DNA from: a virus
IMG/VR virus record: IMGVR_UViG_3300036766_000065
Coordinates: 1-42,350 of that record
Direction: 5' to 3' (one strand)
Length of the DNA: 42,350 bases
A model generated the notes under the pieces. It did no database searches. It saw only the letters and a program-made list of their open reading frames with translations, and was not told where the DNA came from. This document shows positions 22,369-30,412 of the stretch, in pieces. The translations under genes were made by a program, and so were the position numbers. The first letter of the stretch is position 1. Each line of letters opens with the position of its first letter.

Positions 22369-25300
22369 TGGCGAACACCGACTTTCCCGACATCGTGAAT
22401 GTGCCGGACCCGAATGCTTCGCCTTTGGTTCCTAACCCCATTGTGCCTCCCAAACAAACGCTTGGCGAGTTTGCCGATCAGACTTCGGTAGGTCAACCCC
22501 CCGACACCACAGCGGACATCTTCCTGTCGCACATTGTCCAGATGCGCCAGCGCGGGCTCACCAACGATCAGATCGACCGCCTCTATGTTCGGCCGATGCA
22601 CGACAAAGCGATCTCCTTGGGCGTGACCGAGGAACAATTTCTGAAGTCGATCGGTGCCAATGGTGGAGACCCGACGCAGATCGACAATGCCGGTCGCGCG
22701 GGTCGCCCGCCCGAGAAACAGTCGGACGTGTTCTCGACTGTCATTAATTCCTTCCTGAATGAAGACCCTCTTGGCAACGCGGTCAACCTCGCAGTCAAGC
22801 AGCCTGAACTCGGTCCTCAAGACCTGGACATGATTCACCGTCTCGCCAAGATGACGGGCGCCAATGTCACCACACTTGCGGCCACAGCGACAATGGCAAC
22901 TGCCGGTGCTACCGTTGGTGCCTTTGGTGGTCCCGCCGATGTCGTCACGGTCCCCTTGGGGGCAGTTATTGGTGGCTCCCTTGGCTGGTTCTTCCCCGAT
23001 TGGGCTCGTAACATCATTGGAGACGTGAAGAAGAACGGGGGAATGTCCAATGAAGACATCGCTGCACGCCTTGCCGTGACCGCCTGGCAGTCTGCCAAAG
23101 AGACCGCTCCGGTTGCCGGCATGATCGCTGGCGGCGCCTTAGCGGCCCCCATAATGGCTGCTGCGGGGGCTGGCGCTGGCACGTCTGCCCTTGGTATCGG
23201 TGCCGCGGAGCTTGCCGGCCTTGTTGGCACAACGAAACTGATGACCGGGGCAATGCCGTCCGGCCAAGACCTTGCCGATCAGGTGGCGTTCATGCTCCTG
23301 TTCCACGGCATGAAGGCCACGCCGGCCGCGGTGCGTGGGGTACGCAATGCTCTGGTTGACAATTGGGTCAAGTATAATCAATCTCCCAAGGAAGCTGCGG
23401 CGGGCGTACAGGCGGGCACACAATCGCTTGCCACGATCGACGGCCAACTTCAGATCACGGTGCCTCCGGGTGGCGAACCCAAGACGCCTCCGGTTTCTCT
23501 TGCCAAGCAACCGTCGATCAGGAAGGTTGCCAAGGAAGCGGCTACCACCGTCGATGATCTTTTGCACGAAACCCTGACCGGGCGTTCTGCCGACGATATT
23601 GAAATGCGCAAGCGCGTCGAAGCTCTGCCGCCCGAGATCAGCAAACCTCCTGTGACTGGCGCCTATTCGACACTGGACGAGAAGTTCTATCATCATCAGG
23701 AGAACCCGCAAGCCCATCCTCTGACAGTTGAAGAACAAAAGGTTTGGGACGAGAACGCCGTTGCCCTGAACAAGATGGAAGAAGAAGCCCGTACTGAGGC
23801 GGAACCCTTCATCGTCCGGGGCAGCATTGAAGCGGCAGCGATTGATCCCGAGAACTACATTCACCGCATTCCAGTTGGCAAGGGAAGCGAGCAAGACTTC
23901 GCTTCAGGCGAACAGGTCCGGGCTCCATTCCTTCGCAGCAATCGTCGCACCAGTCGCCTCTCAACCTCGACACCATCGGCTAAACCGACGACCTATTACA
24001 CGCTCGTCGATCGTGCTGGTAATCGCATGGTGGTCAGCGACTATCCCGAAGGCGATGGTGTCTATGTCCACACCAACGGAACTCGTAGTGCAGAAGCTGT
24101 GTATGGCGGCACCGGACGATTGATCGAGGGCAAGTGGGTTGAAGAAAAAACCACGCCCGAGAAGATAACTGTCGAGAAGGTCAAGGTTCCTGAAATCAAG
24201 AACAACGATTTTACCAAGGGCAAGGTGACGCCGGGCGGCAAAGACGTGCCCGAGAAAACCACCGCGGCTCACGACACCTATGACGCACTGGTTCCCGGTT
24301 CGACCCGGCTCAAGGTCGGCGAATATTTCCGCGTAGCTCCGAAAGGCAAGGTTATCAATGCCTCTCCGAATGCTGAGGAAGGCAAGACCTGGAAGATTGA
24401 GCGGTCGAACACCGCGGAACTGGAACAGCACACGGCTACGCGCTACTACAAATCCTTCTTCGGTTCGAAGATCGACAACATCATGCGCCTGCGGCAAGCT
24501 GCTCGCAACGGCAATGTTCGTAAGATGACCATTGACGAAATGGTTGCGCGCGGCATGGCAATCCGCGCAGAGGGCAACCATTTCGTCAATGGTCATCTTA
24601 CGAACATTCCCGGCTACGAGGGTTGGTTGCTCCATCCCCAAGTCGCCGAAGTTCTGGAGGATTTTCAGAAGGGCGGTCCCCGATTGATCGACAATCCTCC
24701 GGCCATGCTCGACAATGCCAACAAACTTGCAATCAGTTCCATGTTCTTCAGCGGCCTCGGCGGTATCGCCCACGGACGCAATCTCTATGCCACATCATTC
24801 ACTGGACGCGGGCTCGACAATCTTCGTGGGCTTCCCCTATTCTCGATGCGGGCATGGCGCGCAGTCAACGATCTTTCGCCGGAATACATTCAAGCCCTCC
24901 GCGACGGCGCCTCCCTTTTGTCGTCCGGTGTTGGCAAAGACAGTCTTGCCAAGTTCGTCATGGATCGCATGGGGCAGGAGATCGCCCGCGATGGCGACAA
25001 CTACAATGAAATCGCGCAGAAACTTGGTTTGCCCAACGCTGTCGCTCTTGCCAAGACAATCAGCAATTGGCAGTCACACGAACTGTTCCGCATCAATGAC
25101 GTGTTCTACATGCAGCGGTATCTCGAATTGATGGACAAGGGCCTGTCCTCGAAGGAAGCAATCAAAGAGACCGAACGTTTCGCGGTTCCGAATTACCGCA
25201 TGTCGTCGAGGGTTGGCGGCTTCCGCACTCTGGCTCGCGCTCTTGGTGACACGAACATCACATGGTTCGGACGCTGGACGAGAGCCAAGTTCGGCATCTT

Positions 25301-25886
25301 GACCAACATGGTCACGTCACTGGCGGAAGGCATCAAGGATCGAGACCCCGAAGTCGTATCTCAAGCCCTTGGTCGCTTCATGGCGATGGGTGTGTATGCT
25401 TTGGTTGTTATTCCCATCATGTCGTCGATCGGTCAGAAAATCACTGGCAACAAAAATACCGAATGGCGTCCGGGTGGCATCCTCAACGATATTGAAGATG
25501 CGGAGAAGGAAGCCAGCAATCCGACGCTTCAGGGATTGTTCAAACTAGGCAACTCATTCTTTAATCCGGCCGGCGTCACTCAAGAGTTTCTGGATCAGCG
25601 CGGCAACAACGACGAATTTACCGGCAATCCTATTCGTTTACCGGGCGCTGGTCTTCAGCAACAGATTGCAGAGACTTTGTACCACGCTCTCAAGAAGGAA
25701 TTTAGTTTTCCGCTTACTCCCGTGGAGGATTGGGCGAAGTATCTGGAGAGCGGCGCCGGCTGGAATAATCCAAGTCCCGCTTCCATGTTCTTCAAGAATG
25801 GCGGCGTCACACAGCAACAAAGCCGGGACGCTGCCAAGGCGCGAGCGAAAGCTCCACTTTTGGAGAAGTTGATGGGTGGCTACTAG
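22368..25886 (+). CDS. Giant internal virion (ejection) protein, 1172 aa
   Basis: Largest core protein at the position of T7 gp16. Start by TAATG overlap. It has hydrophobic stretches at about residues 164-210 (TTLAATATMATAGATVGAF) and 235-280 (VAGMIAGGALAAPIMAAAGA), and another near 1005 (ALVVIPIMSSIGQ), which could insert in the host envelope during DNA ejection. The centre is charged and Pro/Lys-rich; the C-terminal third is helical. No lytic transglycosylase motif was seen, unlike T7 gp16; that role may belong to the preceding protein. Confidence 0.75.
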   Translation: MANTDFPDIVNVPDPNASPLVPNPIVPPKQTLGEFADQTSVGQPPDTTADIFLSHIVQMRQRGLTNDQIDRLYVRPMHDKAISLGVTEEQFLKSIGANGGDPTQIDNAGRAGRPPEKQSDVFSTVINSFLNEDPLGNAVNLAVKQPELGPQDLDMIHRLAKMTGANVTTLAATATMATAGATVGAFGGPADVVTVPLGAVIGGSLGWFFPDWARNIIGDVKKNGGMSNEDIAARLAVTAWQSAKETAPVAGMIAGGALAAPIMAAAGAGAGTSALGIGAAELAGLVGTTKLMTGAMPSGQDLADQVAFMLLFHGMKATPAAVRGVRNALVDNWVKYNQSPKEAAAGVQAGTQSLATIDGQLQITVPPGGEPKTPPVSLAKQPSIRKVAKEAATTVDDLLHETLTGRSADDIEMRKRVEALPPEISKPPVTGAYSTLDEKFYHHQENPQAHPLTVEEQKVWDENAVALNKMEEEARTEAEPFIVRGSIEAAAIDPENYIHRIPVGKGSEQDFASGEQVRAPFLRSNRRTSRLSTSTPSAKPTTYYTLVDRAGNRMVVSDYPEGDGVYVHTNGTRSAEAVYGGTGRLIEGKWVEEKTTPEKITVEKVKVPEIKNNDFTKGKVTPGGKDVPEKTTAAHDTYDALVPGSTRLKVGEYFRVAPKGKVINASPNAEEGKTWKIERSNTAELEQHTATRYYKSFFGSKIDNIMRLRQAARNGNVRKMTIDEMVARGMAIRAEGNHFVNGHLTNIPGYEGWLLHPQVAEVLEDFQKGGPRLIDNPPAMLDNANKLAISSMFFSGLGGIAHGRNLYATSFTGRGLDNLRGLPLFSMRAWRAVNDLSPEYIQALRDGASLLSSGVGKDSLAKFVMDRMGQEIARDGDNYNEIAQKLGLPNAVALAKTISNWQSHELFRINDVFYMQRYLELMDKGLSSKEAIKETERFAVPNYRMSSRVGGFRTLARALGDTNITWFGRWTRAKFGILTNMVTSLAEGIKDRDPEVVSQALGRFMAMGVYALVVIPIMSSIGQKITGNKNTEWRPGGILNDIEDAEKEASNPTLQGLFKLGNSFFNPAGVTQEFLDQRGNNDEFTGNPIRLPGAGLQQQIAETLYHALKKEFSFPLTPVEDWAKYLESGAGWNNPSPASMFFKNGGVTQQQSRDAAKARAKAPLLEKLMGGY

Positions 25887-25888
25887 CC

Positions 25889-25917
25889 TTGACCCTTCGG
25901 CGAGATTGGCGTATCAT
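25889..25917 (+). promoter_or_regulatory. Promoter before the tail fibre gene
   Basis: TTGACC, exactly 17 bases, TATCAT, in the 91-base gap between the giant core protein and the fibre gene. The 60-base leader after it ends with GAGG eight bases before ATG 25978. Confidence 0.7.
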
Positions 25918-25977
25918 ATAGGTTCCCCTGGCCCCCGGTTCGGATACGGCCTCCCATAGTTCGGCGAGGCTCGAAGC

Positions 25978-27414
25978 ATGTCCGGCCCCATTGTTACCAC
26001 AGACGGCCTCCGTACCGGCCCCAAGGCCGCAGCGAGCCTCGCAGCGAGCCAGTGGGCTGAGGCGACAGGTTCGGCCGATGTCCTCCAGGCCGCTTATCCT
26101 ACCCCCCTCGCAGCCCTTTACGATGGCCTTATCGTCGGGGTCCGGGCTCTCTATGCCAATCTGACCACGACCCCTGTGTTCTCACCGGATGGCTTCACGG
26201 CCTATGTCATCAAGAAAGGCGCCACAATCGCCTTGGCGCCGGGGGATATTGCTGGCGCCGGCTATGAAATGTTCCTCCGGTTCAACCTTCTTGGTTCATT
26301 TTGGGAACTTCTGAACCCCTACGTCCCCTTCCGCGGCCCCACTTCCGACTTCGCGATATCGACAGGCTCCGCGGACGCCCTCGTAGCGACCTTCTCCCCG
26401 GCCTATGGCACGTTGTTCGACGGACTGGCTATTCGCGTCCGGGCCAACGCCACGAACCTCACCACGGCCCCCACGCTGGCCCCTGACGGGCATACCGCCC
26501 GGATCATCTACAAGGCCGGTCAGCAGGCACTTGCCGCGGGCGATATTCCAATCACTTCGGATGGCATCTATGTCTTCCACGATGACACGACCGATTGGTG
26601 GGAACTTGCCAACCCGGCGACTGGCTCCAGCGGGTCCGGCTCCTTCGCCATTGCCAGTGGCACCGCGGACACGATCGAGGCGACATTCTCCCCGGCCCAT
26701 AGCGGACTCTCTGACGGGCTCACGCTGACAGTGCGCTTCGGTGCCACCAATCTGACGAGTGCGCCCACCTTCAACCCGGATGGTCTCGGTACCAAGATCA
26801 TTTACAAGAAAGACAAACAGCCGCTTAACGTCGCCGACATTCGTGCCTTGCAAGACGGTATCCTTGTCTTCCATGACGAGAGTACAGATTGGTGGGAGCT
26901 TACGAACCCGACTGGCGGCGCCCAAACGACTTCTATCGCCACGGATGACACTGGCGCGGCCGATGTCAACACGGCGCAGGCGTGGTTCCCGACCGCACAG
27001 GATGCGGTTAAAGTTGCCAATGGCAGCGAATACGACTTCGAGGGTGTCTTGTACATGACGCGCGGGGCCGGCGCCAACTCGCACACGACTGGCATTCTGT
27101 TCGCCGGCACCGCCACATTCGATCGCTTTTTCTATCATGCCGACAGCTTGGACGGCGATGTGTTGACTACGCTGGCACTCAAGCGCGCGGTTGGTCTCGA
27201 TGCAACAAGCACTGTCGTCGCCAAGGGTGCTTCGACTTCCACTTCCGAGAAGACCTGGATTTACGTCAAGGGCCGGTTCAAAGTTGCCGCGGCCGGCGTC
27301 GGTACAATCATTCCACAATTCATCTATTCATCCGCTCCGGGTGGGGCACCGACACGCAAGGTGGGAACGTATTTCAAGATCACGCCTTCACCGCAAGAAG
27401 GGACTTGGGCATAA
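25978..27414 (+). CDS. Tail fibre protein with three tandem ~95-residue repeats
   Basis: 478 residues. Residues ~30-310 consist of three related units, each with G-(S/T)-A-D-x-(L/I), then LYDGLIVGVRA or SDGLTLTVRF, N-L-T-(T/S)-(T/A)-P, P-D-G and GDI, ending in W-W-E-L-(A/T)-N-P. The C-terminal ~150 residues are a distinct beta-rich domain (YDFEGVLYMTRGAGANSHTT, FDRFFYHADSL) likely to form the tip. Own promoter and RBS imply strong late expression. Probably the host-recognition fibre. Confidence 0.75.
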   Translation: MSGPIVTTDGLRTGPKAAASLAASQWAEATGSADVLQAAYPTPLAALYDGLIVGVRALYANLTTTPVFSPDGFTAYVIKKGATIALAPGDIAGAGYEMFLRFNLLGSFWELLNPYVPFRGPTSDFAISTGSADALVATFSPAYGTLFDGLAIRVRANATNLTTAPTLAPDGHTARIIYKAGQQALAAGDIPITSDGIYVFHDDTTDWWELANPATGSSGSGSFAIASGTADTIEATFSPAHSGLSDGLTLTVRFGATNLTSAPTFNPDGLGTKIIYKKDKQPLNVADIRALQDGILVFHDESTDWWELTNPTGGAQTTSIATDDTGAADVNTAQAWFPTAQDAVKVANGSEYDFEGVLYMTRGAGANSHTTGILFAGTATFDRFFYHADSLDGDVLTTLALKRAVGLDATSTVVAKGASTSTSEKTWIYVKGRFKVAAAGVGTIIPQFIYSSAPGGAPTRKVGTYFKITPSPQEGTWA

Positions 27415-27626
27415 TGTCTAATCTTGATCCAGATCATCTGATCGCACACACTGTCTCAGCCGGCGCCATTGTCGGCACCATAACCGGACACCTTCCTACC
27501 ATCGCCGCCGTGATCGGCATGATATGGTATGGACTACAGGTGTGGGAAACCAAGACGGTGCAGGCCAGTCGTCCGGCTAAGAGCCTGAAGCATTTGTGGT
27601 CGCGTCTGACGCGGCTTCAGCCTTAG
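27414..27626 (+). CDS. Holin candidate, 70 aa
   Basis: Starts by TAATG overlap with the fibre gene. One or two membrane segments lie between residues ~14 and 45 (AGAIVGTITGHLPTIAAVIG, then MIWYGLQVW), followed by ETKT and a basic tail, a pattern seen in small phage holins encoded behind tail fibre genes. It could release or trigger the SAR endolysin by membrane permeabilisation. Its last 50 bases overlap, in antisense, the end of the leftward arm. Confidence 0.65.
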   Translation: MSNLDPDHLIAHTVSAGAIVGTITGHLPTIAAVIGMIWYGLQVWETKTVQASRPAKSLKHLWSRLTRLQP

Positions 27627-27930
27627 CTTCTTCCTCAAGCTCGATCTCCAGCAAGGCCATCGCCCGCCAGGCGAGCTTGCCTGAGTGCCGCTGCCCGTCG
27701 CTGTCCCGCGTCCCCCGCTCCAGAAGATGACGGCCGATGCAGTCAGCATGATCGGTTGACTTTTCTTTCGCCCAATGCAGGGGCTCACCCGGATTGTGCT
27801 GATCATTGCCGGCCTTGGAGACGCGGGCAACCTCCATGATCGCAAGCGGGAAATAATCGAACACACCAGTCGTGACCGGCGCCGCCTTGCGTTCCTTGGC
27901 ATCGCTAGGGAGTTTTACGGCCGTGGACAT
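27577..27930 (-). CDS. dATP/dGTP diphosphohydrolase N-terminal domain protein (DUF5664)
   Basis: 117 residues from ATG 27930 (GGAGAG upstream). The sequence KERKAAPVTTGVFDYFP, SKAGNDQHNPGEPLHWAKEK, STDHADCIGRHLLERG and LAWRAMALLEIELEEE is characteristic of the DUF5664 family, annotated as the N-terminal domain of dATP/dGTP diphosphohydrolases and related to MazG-type helical NTP pyrophosphatases. It probably adjusts nucleotide pools during replication. Acidic low-complexity C-terminus. Last gene of the leftward arm, overlapping the HAD gene and, in antisense, the holin candidate. Confidence 0.85.
   Translation of the reverse strand: MSTAVKLPSDAKERKAAPVTTGVFDYFPLAIMEVARVSKAGNDQHNPGEPLHWAKEKSTDHADCIGRHLLERGTRDSDGQRHSGKLAWRAMALLEIELEEEAKAEAASDATTNASGS
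27585..27620. terminator. Nested hairpin in the convergent gene overlap
   Basis: CTGAAGC (27585-27591) pairs with GCTTCAG (27614-27620), and inside it CGCGT-CTG-ACGCG (27601-27613) forms a tight stem. It sits where the rightward and leftward arms meet. It lacks long U-runs, so bidirectional termination is suggested by position, not proved. Confidence 0.5.
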
Positions 27931-28258
27931 CTTTCGCTCTCCAATGAACCAGCATTTCAGGGGTGTAGGCGGAACCAAGGGTGACACCTTCGGGATGATC
28001 GTCTATCCAGATGTCGATATGATGGCCGTGTTTTGTCGTCACTTCCTTCTTCGATTGCCCGTCGCAATAGATGATGGGGACACCCATGCGGTCGAAATTG
28101 TCTTCGTACTTCTCATGCAACTGATCGACGGGATGGCCGCGCGCCGTGACGACATAGACCCGCGTCTGCCACCCTTGCATGAGCGCAATAACCTCGTCCC
28201 ACATGGGCGGGTTCCGGGTATAGGTATCGTCAAAGTCGAGCGCGATGCGCAGGGTCAA
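27905..28258 (-). CDS. HAD-superfamily phosphatase
   Basis: 117 residues. Motif I is LDFDDTYT (nucleophile Asp and acid/base Asp), motif II is VVTARG, and motif IV DIWIDDHPEG supplies the Mg-binding acids, so the active site looks complete. Small phage enzymes of this type are often nucleotide or polynucleotide phosphatases; the substrate is unknown. TTG at 28258 is chosen because it overlaps the upstream TGA (TTGA) as in neighbouring pairs and has GGAG ten bases upstream; the motif then starts at residue ~8, as usual. Confidence 0.8.
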   Translation of the reverse strand: MTLRIALDFDDTYTRNPPMWDEVIALMQGWQTRVYVVTARGHPVDQLHEKYEDNFDRMGVPIIYCDGQSKKEVTTKHGHHIDIWIDDHPEGVTLGSAYTPEMLVHWRAKDVHGRKTP

Positions 28259-28398
28259 CGCCAGCGAACTCCAAAAAGGGCTTTCACATGGGAGACGGAG
28301 TAGTCCCATGCCTTGCGGAGTGTGTCGAACAAAGTTCGTTTCATCGACATATCGCCGACATGCGCTCCACGCGCCTTCATGCCATAGTGCTTAGCCAT
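28255..28398 (-). CDS. Small basic protein, 47 aa
   Basis: From ATG 28398, overlapping the end of the upstream gene by eight bases; begins MAKHYGMKARGAH and continues SMKRTLFDTLRKAWDYSVSH. The 13-base word TAAGCACTATGGC is nearly duplicated across the start. The stop is coupled to the HAD gene by TTGA. No family recognised. An upstream ATG at 28464 would add 22 residues but overlap more of the previous gene. Confidence 0.6.
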   Translation of the reverse strand: MAKHYGMKARGAHVGDMSMKRTLFDTLRKAWDYSVSHVKALFGVRWR

Positions 28399-28696
28399 AG
28401 TGCTTGGCCTCCGCTTCATGCCGACGCCGCTCGGTTTCTTCCCAACGGGCGCGTATGTAGCCACGTCCCCACAGCATCACCGTGATCCGTGCTTCGTGCG
28501 CGTTCTGGACGCCGGCCGCAATCTCGATCCCGGTTCCATTGGCGACATAAAAGACCTTGCGCGCGACTGGATGGTACTCGAAGAAGGTCGGCTTCAGCGC
28601 CGGCACTTCAATGTGATACGGCTCCGTTGTAGAACGCGGCTGAAGCAAGGGCTTCAGGAAGTCAGGGACTTCAAACAATCCTTTGGCGTCAGTCAT
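28391..28696 (-). CDS. Hypothetical early protein, 101 aa
   Basis: ATG 28696 shares its A with the upstream TGA (TGATG). The product begins MTDAKGLFEVPDFLKPLLQP and has a mixed beta region (EYHPVARKVFYVANGTGIEI) and a basic helical end (RARWEETERRRHEAEAKHYG). No domain recognised; coding is supported by tight overlaps on both sides. Confidence 0.68.
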   Translation of the reverse strand: MTDAKGLFEVPDFLKPLLQPRSTTEPYHIEVPALKPTFFEYHPVARKVFYVANGTGIEIAAGVQNAHEARITVMLWGRGYIRARWEETERRRHEAEAKHYG

Positions 28697-29946
28697 CAGA
28701 ATTTCTCCTGAACAAACTTCGGCACTGATTGCGTGGTACGCGTATCTTCGCCACGTTCCCGATGATGCGTGATCGCAACCATGCTGCGGCCGGATGAGTA
28801 GCCGGACTGGTAGTGCCAGTTATCTTTTGCCGTGAGCGACTGGAAGACTTCGTAAACGAGGCCGTGCTGTTCGCCGCCGCCCTTGATCTTGTTGTGCAAA
28901 TGCCCAAGATAGCAGTAGCGGAACTCGGTACGACCCCATGCTTCCGGCCAATAGGCGGCAACCACGCCCGGCATCTGTTCCGGCTTGATCATGTCGCCGT
29001 GCGTGCTGGTCAACATGACCTTACCGAACTCATGCATCCAGAAGGACGAGGGGCTGGTGTCCACAGTCACGCGCTTGTTGGCGTGAAAGAAAGCGTCCAA
29101 GGCGATCGACAGAGTAAGTGCGGTCTGCGTGTCGTGGTTGCCAGGAATGTTGCGGACAAGAACTGTCTTATGCTTGGTCAATAGAAGCTCGACCGCATAG
29201 ATCAGGAGCTTGACACCAATCGACAGAACCTTGGCATAGCGCCCCTCCACGTCCAGTGCATTACCAGATCGTCGCGTCCGGTTCTCATTGCTGTCCGAAT
29301 GAATGAAGTCACCCAGGTTCAAGAGAACTCCGGTCTCACTGGCTGGCGTCTTGGCAACCAGTTTGTGCAGGGTATCCTTTAGGATCATTTCAGCGATCTT
29401 CAGGTCGTAGTTGGTGCCTGTCTCAGGCTTCCACGCAAGCAGACCCAAGTGGTGATCCGCCAAATTATAGACGGTGATCGTGTCCTTGTCGATCGACTTT
29501 GGAGCACGCAAGACAGGACGAGCCGACTTCCAAATCTGGAAGGTGCTTTCTAGCGCTTCGACAAGAAGACGATTGTCGGGCTCCAGGCGGGTCTTGATCC
29601 ATTGCTGGATCGTGGCACCATCGGGGCCGACGAGGCTACTGATACCCTTGATCTCATGCCCTTCGGGCACCACAAACGGCTCTCCGGCTTCCTGTCGCTG
29701 CTTGACATGGGTCGCTTTGATATTGCCGGCAGCGTCATGTTCGGTCGAGACTTGACTGACAGCGAAGCCAGGCAACACTGGAGCGAACCCCATGAAGCCG
29801 CGCTTGGCGGCTTGCTTGATTTGATGCTTGAATGTGGAGACAGGAACACCGGCTTCGTTCGCAGCCTTGGCCTTGTTGCCGCTGTTCTTCAACAGGAGAG
29901 CAACTGCGGTTTTGCAGGCTTCAGCGGAGAGGGGTTCGATCTTCAT
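28696..29946 (-). CDS. HTH-containing metallophosphoesterase
   Basis: 416 residues. Residues ~10-40 (NSGNKAKAANEAGVPVSTFK) look like a helix-turn-helix. The C-terminal half carries the calcineurin-type phosphoesterase motifs in order: LADHHLG, LGDFIHSD, IPGNHD, THGD and GHLHNK, all metal ligands present. Such HTH-phosphoesterase proteins occur in phage replication modules and may act as sequence-targeted nucleases or phosphatases on DNA ends, like Mre11/SbcD in chemistry. ATGA overlap with the nuclease gene upstream suggests joint action in recombination or repair. Confidence 0.82.
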   Translation of the reverse strand: MKIEPLSAEACKTAVALLLKNSGNKAKAANEAGVPVSTFKHQIKQAAKRGFMGFAPVLPGFAVSQVSTEHDAAGNIKATHVKQRQEAGEPFVVPEGHEIKGISSLVGPDGATIQQWIKTRLEPDNRLLVEALESTFQIWKSARPVLRAPKSIDKDTITVYNLADHHLGLLAWKPETGTNYDLKIAEMILKDTLHKLVAKTPASETGVLLNLGDFIHSDSNENRTRRSGNALDVEGRYAKVLSIGVKLLIYAVELLLTKHKTVLVRNIPGNHDTQTALTLSIALDAFFHANKRVTVDTSPSSFWMHEFGKVMLTSTHGDMIKPEQMPGVVAAYWPEAWGRTEFRYCYLGHLHNKIKGGGEQHGLVYEVFQSLTAKDNWHYQSGYSSGRSMVAITHHRERGEDTRTTQSVPKFVQEKF

Positions 29947-30278
29947 GTCCGGTCCTTGATCAGCTTCAGGAAGTCTTCAAGCTCCAGAATTGCAATCCAA
30001 TTATGCCCGTTCTTGCGGTGGATTACAAGGGGTATTTTGTCGAACCCGGCGTCCCTTTGGGCTTGACTAAGCCAGTTGTAGGGGTTGCCAGCCTCTACCC
30101 TTTTCGCCTCGATATGAAAACCAGGTAGGCCAACGACATCAGGACTATCAGCGCCGCCACTGAACTGCTGACCGCGAGCGGCAGCATATCCATGAGATTT
30201 GAGTACATTGGCCAACTCCCTTTCGCCCCCGGCGCCCTTCTGCCGGCTGTTGATTTTCTTCTTTTTCTTCACCCGCAT
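29943..30278 (-). CDS. Holliday-junction-resolvase-like / VRR-NUC nuclease
   Basis: 111 residues of the PD-(D/E)XK type: KGAGGERELANVLKSHGY (N-terminal helix with Glu), GGADSPDVVGLPG (catalytic Asp), FHIEAKRVE (E-x-K). These phage enzymes resolve branched DNA before packaging or degrade host DNA. ATG 30278 is used; GTG at 30272 would give a GTGA overlap with the upstream stop, and GTG at 30287 is also possible. No clear RBS decides. Its stop is coupled to the phosphoesterase gene. Confidence 0.8.
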   Translation of the reverse strand: MRVKKKKKINSRQKGAGGERELANVLKSHGYAAARGQQFSGGADSPDVVGLPGFHIEAKRVEAGNPYNWLSQAQRDAGFDKIPLVIHRKNGHNWIAILELEDFLKLIKDRT

Positions 30279-30412
30279 TTCGGGCACCAGAGAATGACCA
30301 CGGGACCGAACCCGAAGAATGTGACTTCACCGAACTCGCGCGAGAAGCCAAGCCAGAAAGACCTTGGCGCCCACTGAATGTACCAGTTGCGTGCGATCCG
30401 CTTCGTCTTCAT
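30269..30412 (-). CDS. Small protein ending in CPKCG, 47 aa
   Basis: ATG 30412 overlaps the polymerase stop as ATGA. Begins MKTKRIARNWYIQWAPRSFW; aromatic-rich core and a C-terminal CPKCG, half of a zinc-ribbon knuckle, which could pair with a second molecule. No family recognised. Conserved-looking coupling on both sides supports translation. Confidence 0.6.
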   Translation of the reverse strand: MKTKRIARNWYIQWAPRSFWLGFSREFGEVTFFGFGPVVILWCPKCG

